NCBI GenBank assembly: GCA_021292105.1
Contig: CM037861.1
Coordinates: forward strand, 46,438,310-46,502,309
Direction: 5' to 3'
Origin: Anadara kagoshimensis
Lineage: Eukaryota; Mollusca; Bivalvia; Arcoida; Arcidae
Length of the DNA: 64,000 nucleotides
Shown here: positions 23,028 to 33,939 of the stretch, piece after piece
Layout: every line of letters starts with the position of its first letter
How positions within the stretch are numbered: the stretch's first letter is position 1
Program-made: the position numbers and the translations under genes
The notes under the pieces: model-generated
Told to the model about the DNA's origin: nothing
What the model saw: only the letters and a program-made list of their open reading frames with translations
Database searches by the model: none

Positions 23028-23367
23028 TTGATTGATTAAATGAATGGGATTTAACGTCCCAGACAAGAATATCTAACCTATATCGAGACGTCACATGTTA
23101 TAGATGAAGTGGCAGAAATTTTGACATTTGCAGTGCATGCAGGGCATTGTGCAGGGAATGTTCTTTGACGTGCCACGCCTGCCGTGGCACGGGACATCGG
23201 TTTTTAAGGCCTCTTAAAAATTCCGAAGAACCCCGTGACTTTTTTATTTCTGAATGACGAGTACTAGGCGAAAGAACAGTTAGTCTTGGTCTGACCCCGG
23301 CCGGGATTCGAACCCACGACATCCCATATACGAAGTGAGCACTCTACCATCTGAGTTACCGCACATT
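23028..23367 (-). mobile_element. tRNA-headed SINE, family S1, copy 2
   Basis: Same layout as the copy at 22318, on the same strand. The head GCGGTAACTCAGATGGTAGA and box B GGGTTCGAATCCC are well preserved, which suggests a fairly recent insertion. Confidence 0.85.
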
Positions 23368-23579
23368 TTCCCTTTCTTTAAGAGCAAAGTAGCATTTTTA
23401 CAGCAAAAACAAACCAAACGTATCTGCTCGACAACCGTAGTAATTAAAGTAAATTTTAATGGAAATGGCATCATGATTACTTTTTAATTGATAGAAGACC
23501 TGTAGTTACTTTTGCAGATATACCAGCTGTATACTGTATCGTAGTTATGGTAGATGAAATAATTGTTGTTGGTTGATCA

Positions 23580-24080
23580 CTTGTTTGTTTGTTTGTTTTG
23601 TTGGTTGGTTGGTTGTTTTGTTGGTTGGTTGGTTGTTTTGGTTGTTTTGTTGGTTGGTTGGTTGTTTTAGTTGTTTTGTTGGTTGGTTGGTTGGTTGGTT
23701 GGTTGTTTTGTTGGTTGGTTGGTTGGTTGGTTGGTTTTTTGTTTTGGTTGTTTTGTTGGTTGGTTGGTTGTGTTGGTTGGTTGGTTGGTTTGTTGTTTTG
23801 GTTGTTTTGTTGGTTGGTTGGTTGTTTTTGTTGTTTTGTTGGTTGCTTGGTTGGTTGTTTTGGTTGTTTTGTTGTTTTGTTGGTTGCTTGGTTGGTTGTT
23901 TGGTGTGTTGCTTGGTTGGTTTGTTGGCTGGCTGGCTGGTTAGTTGGTTGGTTTGTTGATTGGTAGGTTGGTTGGTTGGTTGGTTGGTTGTTTGGTTGGT
24001 TGTTGGTTGGTGTGGGGGGTGGGGGTGGTTGGTTGGTTGGTTTGTTGGTCCGGTGGTTGGTTGATTTGTTGGTTGCATAG
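23580..24080 (+). repeat. TTGG-based minisatellite array
   Basis: About 500 bp of TTGG units broken by TTGTTTTG spacers in higher-order blocks, ending in a G-rich stretch and GGTCCGGTGGTTGG. All six-frame open stretches here are translations of the repeat and not genes. Confidence 0.95.
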
Positions 24081-25050
24081 GCAACTATTATGTACATTGT
24101 CGTACTTCACCTGTGTAACGATCTACAGTTCAGTGTCTTACGATCGGTACATAGAAATATAGAACAGGTGTACAGTTTTTGTTTCGTTAAAAAGAAACCA
24201 AAAACGATACAAAAAATGACCACATATATTTGAGTTCCTTATTAAATTCCGGTTATTTCAGTATTTTTTGTAAAATTTTAGGACGTCGGGAAATTACTTC
24301 CATTTTAAGTTATAAATATAGCAGTTATTTTGGCACTATCTCTTAATATTCTTGTTTAATTTTTAGAAAATGTGGCGAAAGACCATTAGTTATAGGCTGT
24401 TTTTTTTACGCTAATTTGATTTTTTTCAAAAATGACCACATCTAAAGTGTTAGAGCACACTTTGAGAAAGATAAAAACATAAAAATCAAATGTTGGTTTT
24501 GACGGCAAATGACTTCCAATTTTATTTAAAAATAGGGGAATTTGTGAATATCTAGTGAAGAAATATCCAATATGGCCGACACCGCACCAAGTATAAAACA
24601 TGCGATATGTTGTTTTATTTTCCCCATCAATTCCAGGACAAGTTACACCGACTTCCCCGTAAGTAAAAATTAAACGGTAAAAAATTATATTAATAAAAAC
24701 CAAACAAAAGGTGATATAATTCTCAACCTTTGAATATACTATTAAAGTTTTAAAAATTTAAAATTTAAAGACAGATTTGTCAGTCAGCTTCATAAATGTT
24801 CTGGATTTTTTCATATAAATATAACGAGAAAAATGAGGAGAATGAAAGTGAAATAATCTCTTAAGACAATAAAATAATTATAAATAATTAATATAGACAA
24901 ATAAGAAAAAAGTATATATTTTAATAATTTTAAAATTTCAAAATTAATTTCATTGGGCCAGTAAGTCGGTCCATCAGTAGTATATCCATCCAAATTAATC
25001 TTATTAATTTTTTGGATTAATCTTATTAATTTGGTCAAATATATCTTTTA

Positions 25051-25225
25051 GTTGGTTGGTTTGCTGATTGGTAGGTTGGTTGGTTGGTTGGTTGGTTGGT
25101 TGGTTAGTGGTTGGTTGGTTGGTTGGTTGGTTGGTGGGGGTGGGGGTGTGTTGGTTGGTTGGTTGGTTGGTTGGTCCGGTGGTTGGTTGATTTTTGGTTG
25201 CCGGGTTGGTTGGTTGGTACTGAGG
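25051..25225 (+). repeat. Second TTGG array, duplicate of the first array's end
   Basis: The order of landmarks (TAGTTGGTTGGTTTG, GATTGGTAGG, the TTGG run, GGTGGGGGTGGGGGTG, GGTCCGGTGGTTGGTTGATT) is the same as at 23940-24070. That points to a local duplication and not to independent expansion. Confidence 0.9.
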
Positions 25226-25749
25226 TCTGACTGGATGTCAATCACTTTTTATCGTTAGTTTTTTACTGCTTGTTGCCTCTTCTTACCAATAGTATTTTTT
25301 AATTTTTTTATTAAGTGTTGCATTTTGCATTTTTTAATTTTATAGGGTTGCAGATAATAACCGTGGTGATATACATGTATACATATGAAAGAAACTAAAT
25401 AATGTGCTTCAGTTTATTGTCATTAAAAATATGCGTTTTCATGTTTAATCAAATGCGTTTATCTTAAATGTCGTGAAAATTCTTTTTAATGCATGTTTGT
25501 TACCCCGAAAATGTACTACCGAGCTTCACAGCTTGTAATTCCGGATATTTCAGGTTGATTCGTTTTTCTATTCATAAATTTCACACTTTTTCATAGGTCA
25601 TTTAAATGTTTTACGAAAAAGTACCGTAATATAGTTAAATGCAAGCGTTTTCATGATTGAATATAACAACACACGGAATCAAAAACTAAAACTGTATCAG
25701 CTGAAACAGATCATTTTGTGCTTGTACATGCTTAAAAATTGAGACGACA

Positions 25750-28700
25750 ATGAGTGCTACCGATCTGAAGGATCAAGGAAACAAATTCTTCGCTGTGCGA
25801 AATTATGAATCTGCTGTCTCCTGTTATACCAAGGCAATCGTACGTAGTGAATAGTTCTGTCAGTAACTTTTGTGATCAAAGGTGTTTGCTCAAACCGAAT
25901 ATTCCAGAAAATATTGTAATTTCATAGTGACTTATATCGTTCTAAATACTGAACCTCATTAGAAGTTAAATAAAAAAAACAAAACCAAATTAATTGATAT
26001 TTGTGGTGACATTAAGATCACATTAATGTTATGTCCCCTTTGGACCCTGTAAGGGTAGACCTGAAATTCAAGGCTCTTTTAACGGCTTTTATATTCGGAC
26101 AGTTGCCGTTACAGAGCCTCTGTAACGGCAGCTGTCCGAATATAAAAGCCGTTAAAAGAGCCTTGAATTTCAGGTCTACTGTAAGGGGGAATAGTGAAAA
26201 TCTTTAAGAATCGTCTCCTCTGAACATACAGGAGATGTAGCTTAGATATTTCATTTAAAGCATACTAATTAATTTGCAAATATCCTTGCATTGACCCTTA
26301 CTCAGTCCTTCTAATTAATGTAATTAACCATTGAACTTCTGTTTATTGTATGGCATATCCTCAGGCGAGCATTAAGGCCCTGGTGCCTCTTGTTATTACT
26401 TTCCTTTCAAAAGCTTGAAAAATTTGGTTATTTTTTATACATATATTATTCTGTGTGTTGGCTGTACTTGATAGGTGTCAGGGTAGCTCAATCAGAATAG
26501 CATCTCTGGTCACACAACAACTGACAAAACTGAATAAGTAAATTGCTATTAGTATTACTTCCCTTTCAAAAGCAGAAAATTATGGTTTTCTTCGTTTATA
26601 TATTACACTGAGTGTTGGCTGTATATAACAGGTGGCAGACTTGCTGAATCAGAAGAGCATCTCACTGGAATAAGGGAGACCCCTAGTTTTAGTCCTAATT
26701 TGTCTGCAGCATTTTAGGTCGCCTGAGTCTAAAGCAAAAGTTGGCATATTTTGATCATGTTTATATATAAATGTTTCAAAAACATTTATAACCTCATGTT
26801 TAATGCCCTGGCTGAGGATCAGACTCCACCGTTTGCCAATACTAATTAGCTCAATCTGTAGAGCATCCTGCTAGTATGAGGAAGGTCCCAGGTTTGTTTG
26901 GTAGCTACATTTGTTCTCTTTTCTGTAAAACACATGGTTTGTACAACAGTAACAGTAAGTTATGACTGGCCTATAATTCAAAAAAAAAAAATTTACTCAT
27001 TCCAGCTCTACTCCTCAGAAACCACTGCGGAAGCTCAGTTGCTAGATTGCCCACTCCGTAAGTGGGAGGTCGTGGGTTCTAACCTCGACCAGGTCTGACC
27101 CATGACCTAAAAGTGGGTAGTGACTGTTCTTTGCCACGCACTCAGCATTACAAAATGAAAGTCACAGGTCTTTCAGATGGGAACTTAAAATAAACGAAGT
27201 CCCTTGCAATTGTCACGGTAGGCATGGCATGATAAAGAACCCGGTTGGTAATGCTGTCAGAGCAACACACAGGCAAAATTTCTACACCTTTGCCTATCAC
27301 TGACAAAGTCTTGATATAAGTGAAATATTCTTGACTTGGAGGTTAAACACAATTACTCAACTCACTCAACTCTACTCCTTGAGTTTTATTTTCTGTGTAC
27401 CTTTATGATTGAAGTTATTTTATTTTATTTTCTAGATCAAAAGTCCAAACACACCAACCTTTTATACCAACAGAGCCTTATGTTACTTAAAGTTGAAGAA
27501 ATGGGATTTAGCTGTACAAGACTGTAGAAGGGCTTTAGACATGGATAGGTCATTGGTTAAAGGTCATTTCTTTATGGGTCAAGCATTAGGAGAGTTACAC
27601 ATGTATGATGAAGCTGTGGCTAGTTTGAAAAGAGGTAAATACTGACAATAACTGTAAACTGCTTTATATTAGTATGTACTTAGATAGGCAATTTTTATTT
27701 ACAGAACTGTAAAGGAAAAAGCAGTTTTATTTTAGCTTACCAATTCATGGGCAGACATGGCTAAGTCATACTCTCACTGGCTTTTGAAGTCAAGGGTTGT
27801 GGGTTCGAACCTCACTTGGGTCTTGGAAATTTTCTTAGATGATTTTCATCTCCTGCCCATAGTAGAACTGTAAAAAGCTAAATACCAAGATTGTTTTTTG
27901 GATGAGACTCAATGCTGAGGTCCTGTGTCTCAGTGCACACTAAAGACACCTCTTTAGAGTTAAAAAAAGAGTAGGCCACCTGTGGCTGCTACAGAGGACG
28001 TTTACAACTGAAAAACGATTGAAAGGAACTGAGTAAAGTAAGAGTAAGATTTAATGTAATTTTGGCAATTTGTTGTTTCAGCACATGACCTAGCCAGAGA
28101 ACAAAAACTAGTATTTGGAGATGATATTACAAGTGCACTTAGAATGGCAAAGAAGAAACGGTTTAACGCTATTGAAGAAAAACGAATACAACAGGAAATA
28201 GAACTCCAGTCATATCTAAATAAGTTAATTAAGGAAGACAAAGCTAGGTATTAAAAATATTACTGTAAACATATTAATTTTCGCTAATTTCGCGGTCATT
28301 CATTTTGCACGAAAATTATATTATGTTTATTTTTTATAGTGCATATTTCAAATACGTGAAAATTTAACCATGCGGATATGCCTAAATTTCCTATACTGCA
28401 AAATTAGATATGTTTACAGTATATTTATTGCTTCAAGGTTTGAATTGACTTTCTAAATATATTATGACTTTTATACATGTTTTTCTGATTTGAAAAAAGT
28501 CCCCAAAACATTAAAAGATCCAGAAAATTAACAACAAAAAATTTTATGTTTCAAAGACTTTAAAAATGAAATAAATTTTGATTCATAAGACATTTAACAG
28601 AATATGTCATGACACTTTATCTGGTAATAACACTGTATGAAAAGCACAAAACAAAGAGGGGTGTCAGTTGGCGAATGTTTTAATGTGTGTGCTAACAGAT

Positions 28701-31700
28701 CACAAACCCTCTTTACGTCTAGGTTTGAAACCCTCTCAGGACAGACCTAGTGCGAGAGAATTTGTCTATTCACTTGCCAAAGCTTGATGGTTTTTTATCT
28801 AGGTACTTCAGTTTTCTCCACCATTCCTGAATTGAAAGACTCGATAAAAGCGAAAAAAAAACTCTTGACAGAGGCATTAAACACCATTCAGAAATTTAAA
28901 ACAAAGACTTCTAGTGTTTAAAGGTACACTTTGTAAGTTCGATTGATCAGTTATTTAGTATTTTGCATATTAAACTTAGTAGATAAGTCATATGTTTTTA
29001 AGTACAGTTCAACCTGCCTTTAAGGTCACCTCTATATAAGAGCCACCTACCCGTACTTATAAAGGCCAGTAGAATTGTATCCCAATTGTTCTTTATTCAT
29101 ATTATTTGAACCTGTATATAAAGGCCACCTGCCCAGAAAGCTCACTTTTACTGGTTCCCTTGGGTGAGCTTTATAGACAGGTTTGACAGGTTTGACTGTA
29201 CTGGTTACTTGATTTACTTGATTGTTTTAGACAAGAAGAATGTATAAAAAATAACTCAGAAGATTGTAAAGAAGAACTATCTATGGTAGAAGAAGAGTCT
29301 GTAAGTTGTGTGGTGATAATGTCTGGATGGGAACAGGATTATTTTCAAATCAACAGGAGTTTACTCTTGAGATTTAACAGTCTTACAATTCTTGTATATC
29401 AAACCATCTTTAAGTCATTACTGTCTTACATGGCAGAAAATTCAATAGCTTTATGCTGAAGCTGACACCACCACTGAATAACTTGCATACCTGTGTTTGA
29501 ATCCACAGGACTGAAAGTAGACTAATTCCCTGACCTTTCAGAGATGACAGGTCCCCAGTGTCCAAGTGGTTTTAAGCACAGATGTTGTCTGCTGTCTAGG
29601 CGTGAACCCAACTCAGGCATTGAGAAAGTTTGTAGGCTTACTTATCAAAGGTCTGTTATTCTTTTACTGGACACTATGGTTTTCTCCACTATCCAAGAAC
29701 TAATCATCTTAATACAAGTGATAAAATCTTTACTAGGGTGTATGACACCATTAATCCACTTCACTTTTTCAGACATTACAGACCTAGTTTGGGAAAGATT
29801 ATAACTTAATAGTTTGTCCATCTGGTTTTGGGATATAATTATTTCAGTTTTCTCCCTCAGTTTCTATGAATTATTTTTCATGCTTTTCAGTTTTTTTAAA
29901 AAATAAATACATATAAAAAATTTTAAGATTGGAGTAAAGTTAAAAGAATTTCATAATTACTGTAATCTGCATAGCCATTGTATATCAGTTGTAGTTCACT
30001 CTTATATTACACAAACTTCAATGGGCAGTACAGATGTAAACTAAAGTAAAATAAAGCATGTTATTTTTTTAAACTATTTCTACTATTGCAACAAGGTTAT
30101 TATTCAAAGTGGTTTTTTTTATTTTTAATAACAGGAAAAGAGAATCAAAGAAGTAAATGAGTTATTTTCACAGTTAGATGAAAGAAGAAGAGTATGTATA
30201 TTTCATATTTAGATTAGCACATGAATTTTAATTTGATCAACGGTGATGAAAACTATAAACATATAGAAAAAACTACAAATTGTCAACTGAAGCATTAAAT
30301 AACAGCAAAATTGCTTTTCTGACTGCTTTCATTATGTCCTCAACAAAGTAATATTGTTTACTCAATTTCTTTTGCCAACATTTTGTCTGCCAGTCAAGGG
30401 TCTATAATTGCAAATATTTTCACTAGCCTCCTTGCTGGTAAACCCGAGGTGTTTACTAGCCAGAGCAAAAATGTTACTCGCCACATATTTGTTTTATAAA
30501 TACAATTTAACTGGGATTCTATTAGACTGGAAACATTTCCCATTGTTGCATAACTTCGAAGATGCAGGCACAGCAGATGGGCCCAATGTTTTTTAAAAAA
30601 TATTTTTCATTCAATTTACTTTTATTGTGGTATCAAACACAAAAATCGCAGTGCATGTCCAAAAGCAAAGCAAAAACTTTGAAAAACGGCAAATAATAAG
30701 TTAAAAACATGTGAACTTAATTCAGAGGTGTGAGGCAAGTGGCCCTAGGAATGTAAGCATTTCCTGTCTAGGTAGATACATCTGCCTTATGTAAAATTTA
30801 ACAGCATATCTTTTAAACATACTTTTGTCGGTATAAAACTGTTTTCCAGGCCAACTCGGGACCCAGCTTTCCGTCAACGCTTTAGTCAGTTTAGAGGATT
30901 ACGTTTGTTTTTCCATCAAAAGATCACTGGCACCGAGTCGTAGACGAGGTCGTTTCTTCCTGGTCATTGATAACATTAGAATTCTCGAAGCTTCTGGATT
31001 TTTATTCGTACTCATGGCTTGAAAAATAAATATATTTGCAGATTTTGTTTATGACTCATAGCTTGAAAACGTGATCACACAAACGCTTTACAACTTAACA
31101 GATTGGAGCTATATGATTTAAAGAGCTTTAAAGATTAAGCTTGATGAGAGTAATTTCATTGTCGAAAACGGAAAGGAAAATCTGATCTGATTTGACTTTA
31201 TACTTTCTACTCGCACATGGGCGAGTGAATTTGACATATCCACTTGCATTTACAAATAATTACCCGCAAATGCGAGTGTTTTACTCGCACTGTAGAGCCC
31301 TGCCAGTTTTCTAGAAAACTATTTAACAGATCTTTAAGAAACTTCACAAGAACAATCATTTTGGATGGATTAGATGTGCTGTTGGCTATTGGTATTTTAA
31401 TCATGTGTGTGGTTTGGTATGATATTCTGTTCTTTGGATGCTTTTTGTTATTTTTTATGATTTATTTTCAGAAAAGAGATGTGCCAGACTATTTATGTGG
31501 TAAAATAAGCTTTGAGTTAATGAGAGAACCAGTGATTACACCCAGCGGAATAACCTATGATAAAAAGGATATTGTAGAACATTTACAGGTATTCTAAGTT
31601 ATCTGCCCTTTTATATTTATGAACATAAAAACTTTAGAGAATTCAATTTTGTACTACATTGTTTTTTGAAGCTTTGTCTAATTCATATGGCAAGTTTTTT

Positions 31701-32764
31701 CCACAGGTTATATGCTTAAGATAGATGGTATATTGATTTAAAGAGGTTTAACATTCTGTCAAGATTATTTCAGTAACATTGTCATAGGACTTGTTACTGC
31801 TGTAGAGAGCCTTTAAACTTAAGCAGATTTTTTTTCAAATTAACTCTTGGTTCACAGTTGTAAAACATGCCAGGTTATTTTCAATATTGGCCACTGTACC
31901 ACACAAAAATAGATCACAGATTATTTTTGTAAAAATATTTAAAATCTTTGATGGAGGCAAAATTTAGTTTTGTTAAGTATTAAGCTTATACCATATAATT
32001 GGGAAATTTCATAACACTTGTTTTGAAAACAGGTTACAAATTTCTGATTGAGATGAATTTATCTTTAGATTTATTATCTTTACTAAATAAACATTATCCG
32101 TAGGGTTTTCAGTTTTTATATACATGTATTTAAATGACTTATAAACTAAGTCAAAGTCAATACTAAATATAATTTATCTATAAGATCAGGGGTTCAAAAT
32201 TCCCTGGGTCTGAGGTCCTGGACCTACTGCTTTTACATTGGGACCCTTGATATATAAAAAGTAAAAGTCCGATGGACCTGCCATTTTTACATGGACAATC
32301 CTACTTTTCTATATAATAACTTGATTGTACATTAACATAATTTCAATGTTGATATTGAACTTTCCAAACTTTATATGGGACCTGCAACAAATAATGGGAA
32401 AAGGTTTTGGACCTTAATTCCTTTAAAAAACATAATTTTGAACCTCTGAAGATATTATTTGAATAATTCCATTTGTATTTTTAAAACCAGACCTCTTACC
32501 AACAAATCCCTAAGTCGGTCCTGTTACTTGGCTCCTACCTCAGTGACGGTCTGGTCTTGTATATCTTTTATTAAAATGTTGCCATAAAACACTAAAAGTT
32601 GACAAATTTGATCAGTAACCTTGATTACTTTTTTCCAGAGAGTTGGACATTTTGATCCAGTTACAAGAACAAAGTTAACACAAGATCAGTTAATACCAAA
32701 TTTAGCAATGAAAGAAGTCATAGACACATTTTTAGAAGAAAATCCCTGGGGTGAAGATTACTGA
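25750..32764 (+). CDS. STUB1: STUB1/CHIP E3 ubiquitin ligase, seven exons, complete
   Basis: The exons are 25750-25839, 27436-27634, 28082-28247, 29231-29300, 30135-30191, 31472-31588 and 32639-32764. Introns are GT-AG and the frame is continuous, giving 274 aa (human 303). CHIP binds the C-terminal EEVD of Hsp70 and Hsp90 through three TPRs and ubiquitinates their clients through a U-box. The carboxylate-clamp residues are all present: Lys7, Asn11, Asn42 and Lys72, a constant offset of 23 from human Lys30, Asn34, Asn65 and Lys95. The helical hairpin follows ([16 protein letters not shown]), with a shorter linker than in mammals. The U-box spans about 196-270 and includes [15 protein letters not shown] and GHFDPV. 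The proline after TRS in mammals is Lys245 here. The start ATG has A at -3, and exon 1 begins directly with the first TPR, without the mammalian N-terminal extension. Confidence 0.97.
26056..26178. mobile_element. 123-bp near-perfect palindromic element with 9-bp TSD
   Basis: The two arms of about 60 bases start TAGACCTGAAATTCAAGG and are almost exact inverses around a GAGCCTC-type centre. The element is flanked by identical CTGTAAGGG at 26047-26055 and 26179-26187. Long inverted arms with a 9-bp duplication fit a Mutator-like foldback MITE. The near identity of arms and duplications implies recent insertion. It lies in STUB1 intron 1. Confidence 0.9.
26385..26690 (+). repeat. Tandem duplicated tRNA-like SINE head
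   Basis: Two units about 165 bp apart both carry ACTTNCCTTTCAAAAGC, then GTGTTGGCTGTA, and then a box A-like stretch (GTAGCTCAATCAGAATAGCATC). They lie in STUB1 intron 1. Confidence 0.6.
26845..26905 (+). mobile_element. tRNA-like SINE head fragment
   Basis: TTAGCTCAATCTGTAGAGCA resembles a tRNA box A with D-loop, and GGTCCCAGGTTTG resembles box B at tRNA spacing. No tRNA 3' half or acceptor pairing is visible, so it is a SINE remnant and not a tRNA gene. Confidence 0.5.
27021..27368 (+). mobile_element. tRNA-headed SINE, family S1, copy 3
   Basis: It has the head GAAGCTCAGTTGCTAGA with box B GTGGGTTCTAACCTC, the body GTGGGTAGTGACTGTTCTTT, and the 3' part ACACAGGCAAAATTTCTACA. It lies in STUB1 intron 1, just upstream of exon 2. 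Confidence 0.85.
27748..28035 (+). mobile_element. tRNA-headed SINE, family S2, copy 1
   Basis: The head has the class II tRNA (Ser/Leu) look, ACATGGCTAAGT...GGGTTCGAACCTCAC. The body has GATGATTTTCATCTCCTG and GGTCCTGTGTCTCAGTGCAC. It matches 34728-34995. It lies in STUB1 intron 2. Confidence 0.85.
28261..28421. mobile_element. MITE family G, copy 1 (TA target, TIR CTGTAAACATAT)
   Basis: A 161-bp element with perfect 14-bp ends TACTGTAAACATAT and inverse, consistent with a TA target duplication. Inside are TTTCGC-type motifs and a block shared with 38717-38937. It lies in STUB1 intron 3, 14 bases after exon 3. Confidence 0.75.
28650..28895 (+). mobile_element. SINE-like element, family S3, copy 1
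   Basis: The box B-like GGTTTGAAACCC is followed by CTAGGTACTTCAGTTTTCTC and the 3' end GGCATTAAACACCATT. Similar 3' ends occur at 29790, 39510 and, inverted, at 63680. Confidence 0.6.
29003..29200. mobile_element. MITE family D, copy 1
   Basis: The inverted ends TACAGTTCAACCTGCC and GACAGGTTTGACTGTA surround internal tandem blocks of TATAAAGGCCACCTGCC. Other copies are at 33101-33360 and 42987-43163. The TA at each end suggests a Tc1/mariner-type target. It lies 30 bases upstream of STUB1 exon 4. Confidence 0.8.
29548..29795 (+). mobile_element. SINE-like element, family S3, copy 2
   Basis: The head GTCCAAGTGGTTTTAAGCAC with a box B-like GGCGTGAACCC is followed by the family S3 body GGTTTTCTCCACTATCC and a 3' end near GTATGACACCATTAATCCAC. 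It lies in STUB1 intron 4. Confidence 0.6.
30395..31302. mobile_element. 908-bp hAT-like DNA transposon remnant, 5-bp TSD
   Basis: The left end CAAGGGTCTATAATTGC and the inverse of the right end, CAGGGCTCTACAGTGCG, match position for position at most sites. The flanks repeat CCAGT (30390-30394 and 31303-31307). Inside, both ends have ACTCGC-type subterminal motifs, and there is no intact transposase. It lies in STUB1 intron 5 and splits a family J repeat. Confidence 0.75.
31303..31440 (+). repeat. Dispersed repeat family J, copy 1
   Basis: TATTTAACAGATCTTTAAGAAACTT and TTAGATGTGCTGTTGGCTATTG recur at 37250-37370 and, more diverged, at 38585-38700. It ends just before STUB1 exon 6. Confidence 0.6.
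32187..32448. mobile_element. 262-bp hAT-like MITE with 5-bp TSD
   Basis: The ends are CAGGGGTTCAAAATT and, inverted, CAGAGGTTCAAAATT. They are flanked by AAGAT on both sides (32182-32186 and 32449-32453). Internal GGACCT motifs repeat. It lies in STUB1 intron 6. Confidence 0.8.
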
Positions 32765-32818
32765 TAGATCCCCAGGGTGAAGATTACTGGTAAATCCCTG
32801 GGGTGAAGATTCTGAGAA
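32742..32818 (+). repeat. 26-bp tandem triplication over the STUB1 stop codon
   Basis: The unit ATCCCTGGGGTGAAGATTAC starts at 32742, 32768 and 32794. The first unit is the coding end (NPWGEDY and stop); the other two lie in the 3' UTR. Confidence 0.9.
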
Positions 32819-32959
32819 ATTGTTTTTATTTAAGATCTTGGTACATTTTTATTTATAAATGTTTACAGAAAAACAGGTGATAAATTATTGAGTTATCTCC
32901 CTTTGTGATAATTTTATGTATGGGTTTTATGTGTTATTTTTTCCAAGTAAATATGCAGA

Positions 32960-32965
32960 ATTAAA
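32960..32965 (+). terminator. Candidate poly(A) signal of STUB1
   Basis: The variant hexamer ATTAAA lies about 195 bases past the stop codon. A canonical AATAAA at 37747-37752 would give a very long 3' UTR. Both are tentative. Confidence 0.25.
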
Positions 32966-33100
32966 GATCCATTTTTGTACCAAGCCAATTTCATTTTAAA
33001 TGCTATATTGTAAGAGTTCATCCTTTTTATAGTTACAATTTTACTGCAAGGGTGACTACTTAATACTATCATTTTGTTTGTCCATCTGTAAATTAAAAAA

Positions 33101-33360
33101 ACAGTCAAACCTGCCTTAAAAGCCACCTCAGTATACGAGCTATCTGCTTTTAACGGCCAGTGAAATTTTGTCCAAATATCTCATTAATCAGGTTATTTAA
33201 ACCTGTATATAAGGGTCACCTGCATTCAAATGCCAGTAAAAAAAATTATTCCAATCTCTCTTTATTCAGGTTATTTGAACCTGTATACAAAGGCCACTTG
33301 CCCATAAAGGCCACTTTTACTGGTTCCTTTGGGTTGCCTCCATAGACATGTTCGACTGTA
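33101..33360. mobile_element. MITE family D, copy 2
   Basis: The ends ACAGTCAAACCTGCC and CATGTTCGACTGTA surround three internal GGCCAC/GGCCAG blocks. It is longer than copies 1 and 3, with one more internal unit. Confidence 0.8.
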
Positions 33361-33939
33361 ATGCTCACTGTATCTAGTTTAAGATTTCAGTAGAATTGAT
33401 TGAAATTTGATAACCATATATGAATTGAACTTTTATTTCACCCTTTTTTTTTATGCCCTATTTTAATTTTAGTGGAACACAAAATATCATGTATAATCTT
33501 GTAATATATACATGTAAAGTTTAGTCATTGATTCAATATTTCTGTCAAAATTTATCCCTCAAAAGTTCACAAAAAAATCAATTTTTCCCTTTCTTCTTTT
33601 TATACTTTTTAAAATAATATCTCACAATTTATTGCCAAACTCCTTTATAATGCCAAAATTTGACAACACAAAGGTTAAACATAAATAATACTTTTTATGA
33701 GTGATTGTGGTGATGTCAAATTATTGGTGAAATAATGCCATGTATTTCAAGAATTGTTATTGCCATTACCTAAAATACTTCACATTGACTATTCCATTAA
33801 TACAAATGCATTGCAATTTATTTTTGGCATTTTGCCTACTTAGACAATTAAAATGGCAAAATTAGTATTTCATGATCTATTCTTGCCATTACTTTATATT
33901 AATCATTATATGAAACAAATCATTTAGGTATAATATTGT

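Noticed and set aside
23580-24080. Possible CRISPR-like array
   Set aside because: The units are 4-8 bases with no unique spacers, and this is animal nuclear DNA.
23477-24097. Long open frames of up to 206 codons rich in Pro-Thr-Asn-Gln or Val-Gly-Trp-Leu
   Set aside because: They translate the TTGG/CCAA minisatellite in several frames of both strands at once, so the openness is a product of the repeat.
26845-26905. Possible tRNA gene
   Set aside because: Box A- and B-like blocks exist, but no acceptor-stem pairing or complete cloverleaf could be drawn; it fits a SINE head.
31244-31597. 117-codon frame considered as a separate gene
   Set aside because: Its last third is STUB1 exon 6 and the rest is intron plus a family J repeat.
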